A stretch of DNA of 64,000 nucleotides from an uncultured Oscillospiraceae bacterium (lineage in GTDB: Bacteria; Bacillota; Clostridia; Oscillospirales; Acutalibacteraceae), in NCBI GenBank assembly GCA_900548545.1, contig URKX01000004.1, positions 17,696 through 81,695 on the forward strand. The letters are read 5' to 3'. The notes under the pieces are model-generated. The model was not told where the DNA came from, did no database searches, and saw nothing but the letters and a program-made list of their open reading frames with translations. Positions 16,045 to 24,847 of this stretch are shown piece by piece. Numbering within the stretch: the stretch's first letter is position 1; every line of letters begins with the position of its first letter. Position numbers and translations under genes: made by a program.

Positions 16045-16764
16045 TCACAACCGGGGCAGGGCTTCCCGCAGCAGCTGCTGGGCCTTTTGGGCAGAACTGT
16101 CCACAAAGGTGAGGAAGTCCACGGTTTCGCTGTCGTGGGCGTTGTCAGAGATGGTCCGCAGCACGGCGCAGGGCACGCTGTTCACCAGGCAGGCATGGGC
16201 AATGGCGCCGCCTTCCATTTCGCAGGCCAGGGCGCCGAATTCCTTTTGAAGCCACGCCCCCACCTGGGGGTCCGCCACGAACCTGTCGCCGGTAGCCACC
16301 ACGCCCCGGTGGGCATGGCCATATAACCCCTCCCCGGCAGCCGCCAAGACCTTGGCGGCAGTTTCATCGCACGGGAAGAAGCGGATGGGCACGTCCTCGT
16401 TTCCAGGCAAGTACAAATCCCCCACGCCCACGTCGCTGTCTGAGGCGGTTACGTCAAAATCGTACTCCACACAGGCGGTTGCGATGACCACATCCCCGAT
16501 GTGGACGTTTTCCCCAATGCCTCCCGCCACGCCGATGTTCAGCACCAGCCGGGGAGCATAGAAATCGATCAGGGCCTGGGCGCACAGGGCGGCGTTTACC
16601 TTGCCGGGAGAGCAGGGAACCACCACCACCGGCACGCCGGAAAGCCGGCCGCTGGTGAATTCCATATTGCCGTAAACCCTTTTCCGGGGGTCTTCCAATG
16701 CGGAGAGGATGGCTTCCACCTCAATTTTCATGGCGCCGATAACGCCGATAGGTCGCTGTTCCAT
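16045..16764 (-). CDS. mtnN: 5'-methylthioadenosine/S-adenosylhomocysteine nucleosidase
   Basis: A 239-residue MTA/SAH nucleosidase. It cleaves adenine from methylthioadenosine and S-adenosylhomocysteine, feeding methionine salvage and the methyl cycle. Family marks are GAMKIEVE at the N-terminus (catalytic Glu), NIGVAGG, the ribose-binding CEMEGGAIAHAC and RTISDNA with the catalytic Asp. A full-length protein with a normal start. It sits between a membrane protein of unknown role upstream and the cyclase-family gene downstream in one minus-strand unit. Confidence 0.95.
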   Translation of the reverse strand: MEQRPIGVIGAMKIEVEAILSALEDPRKRVYGNMEFTSGRLSGVPVVVVPCSPGKVNAALCAQALIDFYAPRLVLNIGVAGGIGENVHIGDVVIATACVEYDFDVTASDSDVGVGDLYLPGNEDVPIRFFPCDETAAKVLAAAGEGLYGHAHRGVVATGDRFVADPQVGAWLQKEFGALACEMEGGAIAHACLVNSVPCAVLRTISDNAHDSETVDFLTFVDSSAQKAQQLLREALPRL

Positions 16765-16775
16765 ACTAGGCCTCC

Positions 16776-18071
16776 TTAAAACTTTTTCCCGGTCTTTTCC
16801 GCCAGGAACTTCACAAACTCCTCATAGCTGCCCTTGGAAAACCCGTTTTTGTCCACCATGTAGGCGTTTTCCGGGCCATAGTACAAATACAAGTGCTGCT
16901 TGTGCCGGCGGACGTCGGTGATCTGGAAATAAGGGAACACACTGGCCGACTGGATCCCCGAAACCCGGAACGCCTCGTCATAGAAGGCATAGTGGGCTGT
17001 GGAAGAAACGCCCCGGTCATACACCCGGCGCTGTGTTTTTTCCATCACATGGGGCGCGTTGAAGATCTTATAGCCATAGTACACGGCCACACCCACAGCC
17101 AGCAGCTTGACCCACCACTCCCCGTTCAGGGCAAAGGAAACGATCAGCGCCGACGCGCACAGGAACAAGCCGATCACGATAGAGCCCAAGCCCTTCACAT
17201 AGCACTGGTACATACTAAAGTCGTGGATGGCCTCTTTGGTACAGTCGGTGGAGTTGGCAAAGAGCATCTCCCCCTGGATAACCTCGTTGTCCCCATGGGT
17301 CTTGTGATACTCGGTAAGCTGGGCGGCCAGCTTGGCCTTGAGCCGTTTGTCACGCTTGTTCCGCACGGGGAAGTACACCACCGGCACTAGGATCACCAGC
17401 ACCAGCAGCGCCAGCAGGGCAAGGGTGGTCACCGCCATACCGGCATCCATCACCGATTCCGGTTTGGGCAAAATCTCTGTAAAAGCGATAGATTCCACAA
17501 TGGAGCGCATCAGTTCCTCCTGCTCCGGGGTGATGCTTTTATCCCCGCCAGGGAGGTTCAGGCCCAGGGTGTAACCGTTGACGATGGTGGCATACACCAG
17601 CTCGTGGTATTCCTCCCCCTCGTAGGAGCCGTCCACCAGAAGCCGGTAAAACAGCTGGCCGTTGACGTCCACATATTCCTTCTCAATGGTAATTTCATCC
17701 GTTTTAGACTGCATCACCCCATCCAGGAACTGGGTTTTCTCCTCTTCGGAAAGCTCGCCCAGGTTGTAGATCCGCTTGGTCTGGCTGCTCTCCTGCTGCT
17801 GCACCAAAATACTGGTACCGCCATCTTCGGAGATGAACTCGGCAATCCCATGCATATCGGTGTAACTCTCTAAGTGGGACTGGGGGTCCCCAATGCCGGC
17901 CAGGGCCCAGGAGGGGTCGTCCACAGGCGTGGAGAGGCTGAACTGGTACATCCCGTCTGGGATTTCTATGGTGAACTCCTCCGTGGAAAACGTCTGGGCC
18001 GCCGCGGTCAAGGGCAGGGCCAGCATCAGCACCAGGGCCAACAGGGCCGCTGTCCATTTGTTGCGCTTCAC
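16776..18071 (-). CDS. Exported membrane protein with a C-terminal YcxB-like domain
   Basis: A 431-residue protein of uncertain function. A signal peptide ends at LTAAAQ (about 25). An extracytoplasmic domain of about 190 residues follows, then a membrane segment (about 212-238), a charged cytoplasmic stretch, two further membrane segments (about 298-340) and a C-terminal region resembling the YcxB domain (RRVYDRGVSSTAHYAFYDEAFRV, YFQITDVRRH). The gene starts the unit that continues with mtnN 11 bases later. A minus-strand TATAAT at 18155-18150 is the likely -10 box, but the -35 is weak. Confidence 0.75.
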   Translation of the reverse strand: MKRNKWTAALLALVLMLALPLTAAAQTFSTEEFTIEIPDGMYQFSLSTPVDDPSWALAGIGDPQSHLESYTDMHGIAEFISEDGGTSILVQQQESSQTKRIYNLGELSEEEKTQFLDGVMQSKTDEITIEKEYVDVNGQLFYRLLVDGSYEGEEYHELVYATIVNGYTLGLNLPGGDKSITPEQEELMRSIVESIAFTEILPKPESVMDAGMAVTTLALLALLVLVILVPVVYFPVRNKRDKRLKAKLAAQLTEYHKTHGDNEVIQGEMLFANSTDCTKEAIHDFSMYQCYVKGLGSIVIGLFLCASALIVSFALNGEWWVKLLAVGVAVYYGYKIFNAPHVMEKTQRRVYDRGVSSTAHYAFYDEAFRVSGIQSASVFPYFQITDVRRHKQHLYLYYGPENAYMVDKNGFSKGSYEEFVKFLAEKTGKKF

Positions 18072-18223
18072 AATTGCATCCGTCCTTTACTTGGTCTTTG
18101 CCGCCTCAGGTTCGCGAAGATCCATGCCCCAGAGGCCAGCGTTATGGGTATTATAACACAACTTTGCCCAGCACGACACCCAAAAAGCCAAAAAAATTGT
18201 AAACATTCTCCCCATTTCCCACA

Positions 18224-18252
18224 TTGACGGCCTGTCCGGAAAAGGGTAAAAT
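18224..18252 (+). promoter_or_regulatory. Promoter of the SDR gene
   Basis: TTGACG at 18224-18229 and TAAAAT at 18247-18252 with a 17-nt spacer. Confidence 0.7.
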
Positions 18253-18295
18253 AAAAGGCAGCAAGTAACCTCCAAAGAGAAAGGGGCCGTTTTCC

Positions 18296-19057
18296 ATGGT
18301 AACCGCCGTCATTACCGGTGCCTCCAGCGGGCTCGGGAAAGAATACATCAACGCCATCATCGCTCAATACCCCAGCGTGGACGCCTTTTGGCTGGTGGCC
18401 CGCCGCAAAGAGCTGCTCAAAGAGATCGCGGACGAACACCCCGACAAAACCATTGCCGCCATCTCCTTGGACCTTGCACGGGAAGAAAGCATCGAACTGT
18501 TTGAAAAGCTCTTAAAGGAAAACAACCCCGAGATCAAAGTGCTGGTCAACAACGCTGGCTACGGCAAGTGCGGCGATTTTTTCTCTTCCAACAGGGCTGC
18601 CCAGTCCGGCATGGTAGACTTGAACTGCCGGGCTTTGACCGCCGTCACCCGGTTGTGCCTGCCCTATATGCTGGACGAAAGCCTTGTGATCAACGTGGCC
18701 TCCATCGCAGCCTTCGCCCCTACCCCCCGGATGTCGGTATACTCTGCCACCAAAGCCTATGTGCTGGCCCTTTCCAAAGCCCTTCACGATGAGCTGCGGC
18801 CCCGGGGCATCAAGGTCCTGGCTGTGTGCCCCGGCCCTATGGACACCGACTTTTGGAATGTGGCCGGTGTGCCGGAGGGCAAATCCAGGCTCATTGACAA
18901 ACTGCCCCGGGTGAACCCCCAGGAAGTGGCCGTCAAATCCCTGCGGGCTGCCAAGCGGGGGAAAATGGTTTACACCGACAGCCTGTTTTACAAATTCTAC
19001 CATTTCCTCTCCAAGATCGTGCCCCACGGGGTGATTATGGAATTTACCGAAGTGTGA
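18296..19057 (+). CDS. Short-chain dehydrogenase/reductase
   Basis: A 253-residue classical SDR. The cofactor-binding motif TGASSGLG is at about 8-15, NNAG follows in the middle, and the catalytic YSATK (Tyr-x-x-x-Lys) comes with an upstream Ser. The PGPMDT stretch after the active site is also typical. It is an NAD(P)H-dependent oxidoreductase probably acting on a ketone or acyl substrate; the C-terminal hydrophobic region suggests membrane association. ATG 18296 follows AAAGGGG. It forms a single-gene unit between its promoter and a perfect terminator. Confidence 0.88.
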   Translation: MVTAVITGASSGLGKEYINAIIAQYPSVDAFWLVARRKELLKEIADEHPDKTIAAISLDLAREESIELFEKLLKENNPEIKVLVNNAGYGKCGDFFSSNRAAQSGMVDLNCRALTAVTRLCLPYMLDESLVINVASIAAFAPTPRMSVYSATKAYVLALSKALHDELRPRGIKVLAVCPGPMDTDFWNVAGVPEGKSRLIDKLPRVNPQEVAVKSLRAAKRGKMVYTDSLFYKFYHFLSKIVPHGVIMEFTEV

Positions 19058-19070
19058 CGCCAAAAACCAT

Positions 19071-19108
19071 AAAAAGGACGCCGGGCAAGCTTGCCCGGCG
19101 TCCTTTTT
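19071..19108. terminator. Bidirectional terminator
   Basis: A perfect palindrome, AAAAAGGACGCCGGGCAAG and its complement, lies between the convergent SDR and antiporter genes. Confidence 0.95.
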
Positions 19109-19142
19109 ATGGAAGAGGGCAGCTGGCCGCCGCCTCCCACAT

Positions 19143-20471
19143 TCATTTGTTCTTCGTCTCCACCGGTTCTTCGGCGTTCTGCGCCCGAGCTTTCTCGGCC
19201 AAGTCTTTCACACCGATGCCGCTGCGCAGGGCGCTCAACTGAGCATAGTTCTCAGAGAAGCCCTTCTCCACAGGAGGCGTATTGGCAGGTCCCCAGCGGA
19301 ACACGAATTTCAACAGCACAGGGGTGACGATGGTAGTGGCTACCACCATCAAGATCACCGGCCCCAGGAAATTGTTGCCCATCAGGCCCAGGGCCATGCC
19401 CTTGCTGGCGACGATCAAGGCAACCTCGCCGCGGGAGATCATGCCCACGCCGATACGGGCCGCCTGGTAGTTCTGATAGTGGCACAGCTTGGCACCCAGG
19501 CCGCAGCCCACAACCTTGGTGAGCACAGCCACAACGATCAGCAGCACCGAGAACAGCACAATGGCCGGGGTCATCTGGGGCAGGGTAACCTGCAAGCCAA
19601 TGCTGGCAAAGAACAAGGGGGAAAGGTAGGCATAAGAGAGCACGTCAAACTTAGAGTTGAGGTACTGGCTGCGCTGGGTCATGGAAATGATCACGCCCGC
19701 GCAGAAGGCACCGGTGATATCTGCCACGCCGAAAACAACCTCTGCAATGTAAGACATCAGCAGGCAGAATACAAAAGAAATGATCACATGGCGGTGCATC
19801 CCCTTCTCGGCTTTGACCACCCACTGGACATAGAACTTGTAGAACAGGAACCCGGCCAAAACCACAAACACGAAAAAGCCTAAGATCTGCAGCAGTACGA
19901 TCCAAATGTTCACAGCGGGATCCGCCATGCTGCTGATGACCGTCAAGGCCACAATGCCCAGCACATCGTCGATGATGGCCGCGCCCAAGATGGCGTTGCC
20001 CGAGCGGGTCTTCAGCTTGCCTAGCTCCTTTAAGGTTTCCACGGTGATGCTCACGGAAGTGGCGGTGAGGATCACGCCGATGAACATATTCTGCAGGAAC
20101 ACAGAAGCGGCGGCATCCGAATCGATAACGCCGGGCCGGTTGAAGAAGTAAGTCAGGCCAAACCCGCCGGCAATAGGCACCAACACGCCGATCAATGCAA
20201 TGATAAAGGCAGCCTTGCCACTGTGTTTCAGCTCATTGACATCAGTTTCCATCCCGGCGCAGAACATCATCACGATGACGCCCACTTCCGCGGTTTCTTT
20301 GATGAACTCCGTTTCATGGATCACGTTTAAAACAGCCGGGCCCAAAATCAGGCCGGCAAGCAACGCGCCCACCACTTGGGGCAGCTGGAACCGCTTGGTG
20401 AGAAGTCCCAGCAGTTTTGTCGAAAGCAAAATCAAGGCTAAATCAAGCAGAAACTGATAACCGCCTTCCAT
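19143..20471 (-). CDS. Kef/CPA2-type monovalent cation:proton antiporter
   Basis: A 442-residue protein with about twelve membrane helices and the CPA2 signature: the ion-binding Asp pair in AAIIDDVLG, an early LPQVVGALLAGLILGP and GMISRGEVALI near the end. It should exchange Na+ or K+ for protons in pH and ion homeostasis. It lacks a C-terminal TrkA-N regulatory domain. The second ATG (20471) is preferred because GGAGGG is 6 nt away from it but directly abuts the first ATG (20477). It has its own promoter at 20512-20539. Confidence 0.92.
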   Translation of the reverse strand: MEGGYQFLLDLALILLSTKLLGLLTKRFQLPQVVGALLAGLILGPAVLNVIHETEFIKETAEVGVIVMMFCAGMETDVNELKHSGKAAFIIALIGVLVPIAGGFGLTYFFNRPGVIDSDAAASVFLQNMFIGVILTATSVSITVETLKELGKLKTRSGNAILGAAIIDDVLGIVALTVISSMADPAVNIWIVLLQILGFFVFVVLAGFLFYKFYVQWVVKAEKGMHRHVIISFVFCLLMSYIAEVVFGVADITGAFCAGVIISMTQRSQYLNSKFDVLSYAYLSPLFFASIGLQVTLPQMTPAIVLFSVLLIVVAVLTKVVGCGLGAKLCHYQNYQAARIGVGMISRGEVALIVASKGMALGLMGNNFLGPVILMVVATTIVTPVLLKFVFRWGPANTPPVEKGFSENYAQLSALRSGIGVKDLAEKARAQNAEEPVETKNK

Positions 20472-20511
20472 GCCCATCCCTCCTGTTTTTTTAGTAATAC
20501 TCCAGCTTGCT

Positions 20512-20539
20512 ATTATACACCCCTTTGCGGCAATTGCAA
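20512..20539 (-). promoter_or_regulatory. Promoter of the antiporter gene
   Basis: On the minus strand TTGCAA (20539-20534) and TATAAT (20517-20512) with a 16-nt spacer. Confidence 0.75.
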
Positions 20540-20639
20540 GGATGGGTTGAGTCCCGAACAGTATTTCAGCCTTTTCTCTAAAAATGGCCTAAGCCTCAAA
20601 TTCTTCCTGGCAATTTTGATTTTCCCCTCCTAGGGCCGC

Positions 20640-20668
20640 TTGATGCCGCCCGCCGCTCATGCTATACT
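20640..20668 (+). promoter_or_regulatory. Promoter of the AAC(6')-like GNAT gene
   Basis: TTGATG at 20640-20645 and TATACT at 20663-20668 with a 17-nt spacer, 22 nt before the start codon. Confidence 0.65.
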
Positions 20669-20689
20669 GAACCTACAGGAGGGATGCTT

Positions 20690-21262
20690 ATGCAGCCGAT
20701 TCACCTGGCCAAGGGCCCCATTGCGGTGCGCCCTCTGGCCCAGCAGGACGCGCCCGTGCTTTTGAAATGGATGACGAACCCCCTGGTTCTGGAATTTTAT
20801 GGCGGCCGGGATCTCACATACACGTTAGAAAAAATCCAGGAAGAGTTTTACACCCTGGAAAAGGGCGCCCGCCGCTGCCTGGTAGAGCTGGAAGGGAACC
20901 CGGTAGGCTACATACAAATTTATCAACTGGATGCAGCGCTGTGCCGGGAATACCACTACCCCTACCGGGAAGGGGAGCTGGCCTTTGGCATCGACCAGTT
21001 TATCGGGGAACCCGCCCTTTGGAACAAGGGGATCGGCCGGGCCTTTATTTCCCTTGTGATCGATCACCTTACAGCCGCCGAGGGGGCCCGGGCCGTCATT
21101 TTAGACCCTCACGACAACAATCCGCGGGCCCTGAGGTGCTACGAAGCTTGCGGGTTCCAAAAAATCAAATTCCTGCCCGCCCACGAACTCCGGGAAGGGC
21201 AGTGGGAAGACTGCTGGCTCATGGAGTACCGGCCAACAGAAAAAAACGGGGAGCCATTCTAG
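20690..21262 (+). CDS. GNAT acetyltransferase resembling AAC(6') enzymes
   Basis: A 190-residue GNAT protein. Residues IAVRPLAQQDAPVLLKWMTNP, VGYIQIYQ, FGIDQFIGEP, GIGRAF and DPHDNNPRALRCYEACGFQKI follow the order of aminoglycoside 6'-N-acetyltransferases and siderophore-type acyltransferases. The GIDQFIG stretch and the DP-N-RA-CYE block are especially similar. Whether it modifies aminoglycosides is not shown; many chromosomal relatives do not confer resistance. The second ATG (20690) is favoured because AGGAGGG is 6 nt before it and directly abuts the first (20684). The stop codon overlaps a convergent terminator. Confidence 0.82.
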   Translation: MQPIHLAKGPIAVRPLAQQDAPVLLKWMTNPLVLEFYGGRDLTYTLEKIQEEFYTLEKGARRCLVELEGNPVGYIQIYQLDAALCREYHYPYREGELAFGIDQFIGEPALWNKGIGRAFISLVIDHLTAAEGARAVILDPHDNNPRALRCYEACGFQKIKFLPAHELREGQWEDCWLMEYRPTEKNGEPF

Positions 21263-21279
21263 CTGGGATGGCTCCCCGT
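21241..21279 (-). terminator. Terminator at the end of the folate operon
   Basis: Perfect 12-bp arms (ACGGGGAGCCAT and its complement) with six T on the minus-strand side. It overlaps the 3' ends of the GNAT gene and the P-loop kinase gene. Confidence 0.88.
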
Positions 21280-21794
21280 CAGTTTGTAAAGTCCTTTCCC
21301 GCCTGAAATCCCCGCAAATAGGCGTCCCCTTCTTCACGGCAGGAAAATACCCTCCACTGTTTCTGAGGATACTTCCCCCGCAGCTCCAGGATCTCCGGAC
21401 GGCCCCGTTCAGGGAATTGGAGGATCTGCTCCAAGAACTCCCGGTCTATCTCCGTTTCCACCCAAGGAAGATCCGCACGGGGCTTTCCAAACCTGGCCCG
21501 AACACCCTCCAGGCAGGTCTTTACAGGAAAGTCCAAAAAGAATACCGTATCACACCGCTTCAGGCGTCGCTCCATCGTCCGCTGGTAATTGCCATCCACA
21601 ATCCAGGCCTCTTTCTCCAAAGCCTGTTCCAGCCGCCGGTCAAATACCTCCCTGGGGACCGTGGTCCGGTCGCTGTTCCAAAACAGCTGGTCCAAGTAGA
21701 CCAAGGGCAGTCCGGTAAGTTTCGCCAACTCCCGGGCAAAGGTGCTTTTCCCCGCTCCGGGACTGCCAATCACCAACACTTTTTTCCCCAACAT
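21279..21794 (-). CDS. P-loop kinase of the FlaR/adenylate-kinase-like group
   Basis: A 171-residue nucleotide-binding protein. Walker A is GSPGAGKST (about 10-18). LVYLDQLFW and WIVDGNYQRTM are typical of the AAA-type topology-modulation (FlaR) family of small kinases. It lacks a lid domain, and the natural phosphoryl acceptor is unknown. ATG 21794 follows GAGG by 5 nt and lies 7 bp downstream of folK, so it is the last gene of the folate operon. Its role there is not clear; a nucleotide- or pterin-related kinase is only a guess. Confidence 0.8.
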   Translation of the reverse strand: MLGKKVLVIGSPGAGKSTFARELAKLTGLPLVYLDQLFWNSDRTTVPREVFDRRLEQALEKEAWIVDGNYQRTMERRLKRCDTVFFLDFPVKTCLEGVRARFGKPRADLPWVETEIDREFLEQILQFPERGRPEILELRGKYPQKQWRVFSCREEGDAYLRGFQAGKDFTN

Positions 21795-21801
21795 ATTGAC
21801 C

Positions 21802-22278
21802 TCACTTATACAGCTTCACCCCGGATTTGTCCACCGCTTCGTACTCCTGGTGGAACTTGTACCCAAAGGCCTCGTGGAGAGGGAACAAATCCGACAGGGG
21901 CACCATCACAAAAGCCCGTTCCCGGATGTGGGGATGGGGCACGGTGAGGAACTGGGTGTCAGAAGTGAAGCCCTGGCACAGCAGCACATCGATGTCCATG
22001 GTGCGGGCGCCGTGATACTCGGTGCGCACCCGGCCCAGGCTGTGCTCAATCTCCAGGCAGCGCTCCAAAAGCGTTTCCGGCTTCAAGCTGGTTTCCAGCA
22101 GCACACAGCAATTCAGGTAGTTGTCCTGCTGGCTGACCACGTCGAAGGGCTCTGTTTCGTACAGGTTGGAAAGTTTTAAAAGCTGGGTGCCCTCCAGACG
22201 CTCCAAAGCGTCCAAGGCCCGGGCCAGGTTGTCCTCCCGGTCGCCCAAATTCGTGCCAAGCCCCAACACTACCTGCAT
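21802..22278 (-). CDS. folK: 2-amino-4-hydroxy-6-hydroxymethyldihydropteridine pyrophosphokinase
   Basis: A 158-residue HPPK. It transfers pyrophosphate from ATP to 6-hydroxymethyl-dihydropterin, the step before FolP. Marks are LGLGTNLGDRE at the N-terminus, YETEPFDVVSQQDNYLNC, and GARTMDIDVLL with the metal-binding Asp pair, then VPHPHIRERAFVMVPL. An upstream in-frame ATG (22284) overlaps the folB stop but directly abuts the ribosome-binding site, so ATG 22278 with a 7-nt spacing is preferred. Confidence 0.95.
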   Translation of the reverse strand: MQVVLGLGTNLGDREDNLARALDALERLEGTQLLKLSNLYETEPFDVVSQQDNYLNCCVLLETSLKPETLLERCLEIEHSLGRVRTEYHGARTMDIDVLLCQGFTSDTQFLTVPHPHIRERAFVMVPLSDLFPLHEAFGYKFHQEYEAVDKSGVKLYK

Positions 22279-22280
22279 GG

Positions 22281-22649
22281 TCATACCTCCTCCCGGCGCT
22301 GGGAAACCTCCACCGCCATGTAGTCAAATTCCGCGTTCACCGGGGCCTCCGGTTTTTTCAGCAGCACGTCCACCGCCTGCACCGCCGGGAAGTTCCCCAG
22401 CACGGCATCGCACACTGCCTGGGCCGCCCGCTCGATCAGGTCAAAGCTCTCCTGGGTGAAGGCTGCCCGGACGGCTTTCACCACCGCGGCGTAGTTCACC
22501 GTGTCATCCAGACGGTCGGAGTGCCGGGCCTGGGAAAGGCCGGCGTGAAGCTGGATGTCTAAAAGAAAGGTCTGGCCGTCCCGCTTTTCCTCCGGGTTGA
22601 CCCCGTGGTAGGCAAACAGCCGCAAGCCTTTGATGTGTATGGTGTCCAT
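22281..22649 (-). CDS. folB: Dihydroneopterin aldolase
   Basis: A 122-residue FolB. It converts 7,8-dihydroneopterin to 6-hydroxymethyl-dihydropterin and glycolaldehyde. Family features are IHIKGLRLFAYHGVNPEEK with the active-site Tyr, DDTVNYAAVV and LIERAAQAVCDAVL with the conserved Glu, and a late Lys in VDVLLKKPEAP. It is full length. folB overlaps folK in the same operon. Confidence 0.95.
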   Translation of the reverse strand: MDTIHIKGLRLFAYHGVNPEEKRDGQTFLLDIQLHAGLSQARHSDRLDDTVNYAAVVKAVRAAFTQESFDLIERAAQAVCDAVLGNFPAVQAVDVLLKKPEAPVNAEFDYMAVEVSQRREEV

Positions 22650-22680
22650 AGGAGCACCCCTTTCTGTGAAATTTACGCGC

Positions 22681-23490
22681 TTATCCCATCCGCCGGAGGG
22701 CGTCTGCCATGTTTGCCGCCTGGACGGCCTCCTTCACATCGTGGACGCGGACCATATCCGCCCCGCCCAGGATGGCCGCCGTATGGGCAGCCAGGGTGGC
22801 AGGCAGCCGCTGCTCAAAGGGCGGGTTGCCGCAGACAGCGCCGGTCACCCGCTTCCGGGAGGCCGCCATCAAAAAGGCGCAGCCCTCCACTTTCACCCGT
22901 TCCACATGGGCGATCAGGGCCAGGTTCTCCTCCAGCGTCTTGCCAAAGCCGATGCCCGGGTCAAAGCACAGCCGCTGCCGGGGGATCCCCAGCTGTTCCG
23001 CGGCCTGGAGCCGGTCCAGGAAAAAGCCCTTGGTCCGGATGAAGACGTCGCCCCCTTCCCCGCCGGGGTCCATGACCACGCAGCCGCAGTCAGACCCTGC
23101 CGCCACCTGGAGCATCTCTTCCCCAAAGCCGGTGACGTCGTTGAGGATGGAAGCCCCGGCCTCCAAGGCCCGCTGGGCCACCCAGGGATAAAAGGTGTCC
23201 ACCGACACCGGCAGGCCGGTTTCCTTAACCACAGCCGGCAGCACCGGGGCAATGCGCTGCCACTCCTCTTCCGGGGAGATGGGGGAAAACCCCGGCCGGG
23301 TGGATTGGCCCCCGATATCCAGGATATCCGCCCCCTGGGCTTTCATCTCCAGGGCGTGGGCCACCGCCTGGGCGGGGTCCAGGTATTTGCCCCCGTCGGA
23401 GAAAGAATCGGGAGTGACGTTTAAAATGCCCATCACGTAGGTTCGGTCCAATGGCAAGGAGAACTCCCCCGCCTGAAACATTGCTATCAT
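22681..23490 (-). CDS. folP: Dihydropteroate synthase
   Basis: A 269-residue FolP. It joins pterin pyrophosphate to p-aminobenzoate and is the target of sulfonamides. Motifs are MGILNVTPDSFSDGG, DIGGQSTRPG, SVDTF, ILNDVTG, CFDPGIGFGKT and the late AASRKR followed by VRVHDVKE. GGAGG precedes ATG 23490. It lies between folE and folB in the operon. No p-aminobenzoate synthesis genes are seen here. Confidence 0.97.
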   Translation of the reverse strand: MIAMFQAGEFSLPLDRTYVMGILNVTPDSFSDGGKYLDPAQAVAHALEMKAQGADILDIGGQSTRPGFSPISPEEEWQRIAPVLPAVVKETGLPVSVDTFYPWVAQRALEAGASILNDVTGFGEEMLQVAAGSDCGCVVMDPGGEGGDVFIRTKGFFLDRLQAAEQLGIPRQRLCFDPGIGFGKTLEENLALIAHVERVKVEGCAFLMAASRKRVTGAVCGNPPFEQRLPATLAAHTAAILGGADMVRVHDVKEAVQAANMADALRRMG

Positions 23491-23502
23491 ACCTCTACCT
23501 CC

Positions 23503-24066
23503 TTACTTGCCGCCCAGCAGGGACATGACCTCGGCCCTGGTCTTGGCGTCAGAGCGCATACAGCCCCGCAGGGCGGAGGTTCTGGTCAGGGAGCCGGCCG
23601 CCCGGGCGCCCCGCATGGTCATGCACAGATGCTCGGCCTGGATAAACACCGCCACCCCCAAAGGATCCAGGTTCTCGTAGAGAAAGTCGGCGATTTGGCC
23701 GGTGAGCCGCTCCTGCACCTGGGGACGGCGGGCAAAGCAGTCCACAATGCGGGCAAACTTGGAAAGCCCGATAATCCTGCCGTTTTTGGGGATATAGGCG
23801 ATGTCCGCCCGGCCGATAAAGGGCAGCAGGTGGTGTTCGCACACCGAGTACAGGGGGATGTCCTTCACCAGCACCAGCTCGTCGTGAGGGCCGCCCTCGT
23901 TGAAGATCTTCAAGTGCTCCTTGGGGTCCGATTCCAGCCCGGAAAAGACCTCCTCATACATCCGGGCCACCCGGGCCGGGGTTTCCAGCAGCCCTTCCCG
24001 GCTGGGGTCCTCCCCCACCGCCTCCAGGATCTCCCGCACGGCCCGCTCTATCCTCTCTTTGTCCAT
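23503..24066 (-). CDS. folE: GTP cyclohydrolase I
   Basis: A 187-residue type I enzyme (FolE). It opens GTP to dihydroneopterin triphosphate, the entry step to folate. The zinc site is visible as CEHHLLPF with the later Cys in AEHLCMTMRG. ETPARVARMYEE, GLSKFARIVDCFARRPQVQERLT and the C-terminal LTRTSALRG are family signatures. It is followed by folP 12 bp downstream. Confidence 0.97.
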   Translation of the reverse strand: MDKERIERAVREILEAVGEDPSREGLLETPARVARMYEEVFSGLESDPKEHLKIFNEGGPHDELVLVKDIPLYSVCEHHLLPFIGRADIAYIPKNGRIIGLSKFARIVDCFARRPQVQERLTGQIADFLYENLDPLGVAVFIQAEHLCMTMRGARAAGSLTRTSALRGCMRSDAKTRAEVMSLLGGK

Positions 24067-24109
24067 GGTAAAACCCTCTTTCCTCTTTGTCCAGGGCGCC
24101 GCGGTGCGG

Positions 24110-24829
24110 TCATCCTCTCAGCAAGTCGTTTACGATCTCCCCAGCCAGGATCAGCCCCGCCACACTGGGCACATAGGCCATACTCCCTGGGGTGGGGTGG
24201 CCGGCAGTGCCTTTCTGGTCCCCTGCCTGGGCCGCTTGGGGGGTGGCGCTCTCCTCGGTGGAGTACACCGCCTTCACCCCCGTAACACCCCGTTTTTTCA
24301 GCTCCCGGCGCATCACCCGGGCCAGGGGGCAGACACTGGTCTTCTCAATGGGCGCCACCCGGAAAGCCGTGGGGTCGAATTTATTCCCCGCGCCCATGGA
24401 GCTGATCACCTTCACGCCGGCCTCCCGGCACAGCCGCAGCAGCTCGATCTTGGAGGTGACGGTGTCGATGGCGTCGGCCACATAGTCATATTGGGAAAAA
24501 TCCACTTCCCCGGCGTTTTCCGGGGTGAAGAACAGGTTTTTAGCCTCCACCCGGCACTGGGGGTTGATCTGGAGCACCCGCTCTTTGGCCGCCTCCACCT
24601 TGGGGCGGCCCACGGTGCCCTCCAGGGCGATGATCTGCCGGTTGATGTTGGTCAGGCTGACGGTGTCCCCGTCAAACAGGTCCAGGGCGCCGATGCCGCT
24701 GCGGGCCAAGGCCTCCACCACATAGCCTCCCACGCCCCCGATGCCAAACACGGCCACCCGAGCGGCTTGGAGCCTTCTCAGCCCCTCTTCCCCGATGAGC
24801 AGTTCCTCCCTGGAAAAACGGTGCAGCAT
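24110..24829 (-). CDS. tcdA: tRNA threonylcarbamoyladenosine dehydratase (TcdA/CsdL)
   Basis: A 239-residue ThiF/E1-like enzyme. It activates N6-threonylcarbamoyladenosine 37 of tRNA to form the cyclic derivative ct6A. The N-terminal nucleotide motif is GIGGVGGYVVEALARSGIG, followed by DGDTVSLTNINRQ and DAIDTVTSK. CPLARVMRRELKKRG is typical of the subfamily. AGGAGG precedes ATG 24829. It lies in the middle of the galT-comFC-fol operon; its tRNA role has no evident link to folate. Confidence 0.93.
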   Translation of the reverse strand: MLHRFSREELLIGEEGLRRLQAARVAVFGIGGVGGYVVEALARSGIGALDLFDGDTVSLTNINRQIIALEGTVGRPKVEAAKERVLQINPQCRVEAKNLFFTPENAGEVDFSQYDYVADAIDTVTSKIELLRLCREAGVKVISSMGAGNKFDPTAFRVAPIEKTSVCPLARVMRRELKKRGVTGVKAVYSTEESATPQAAQAGDQKGTAGHPTPGSMAYVPSVAGLILAGEIVNDLLRG

Positions 24830-24847
24830 AGCGTCCTCCTTGCAGAT

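Noticed and set aside
20690..21262. Aminoglycoside resistance gene
   Set aside because: The protein resembles AAC(6') enzymes, but similarity alone does not show resistance and there is no mobile context.
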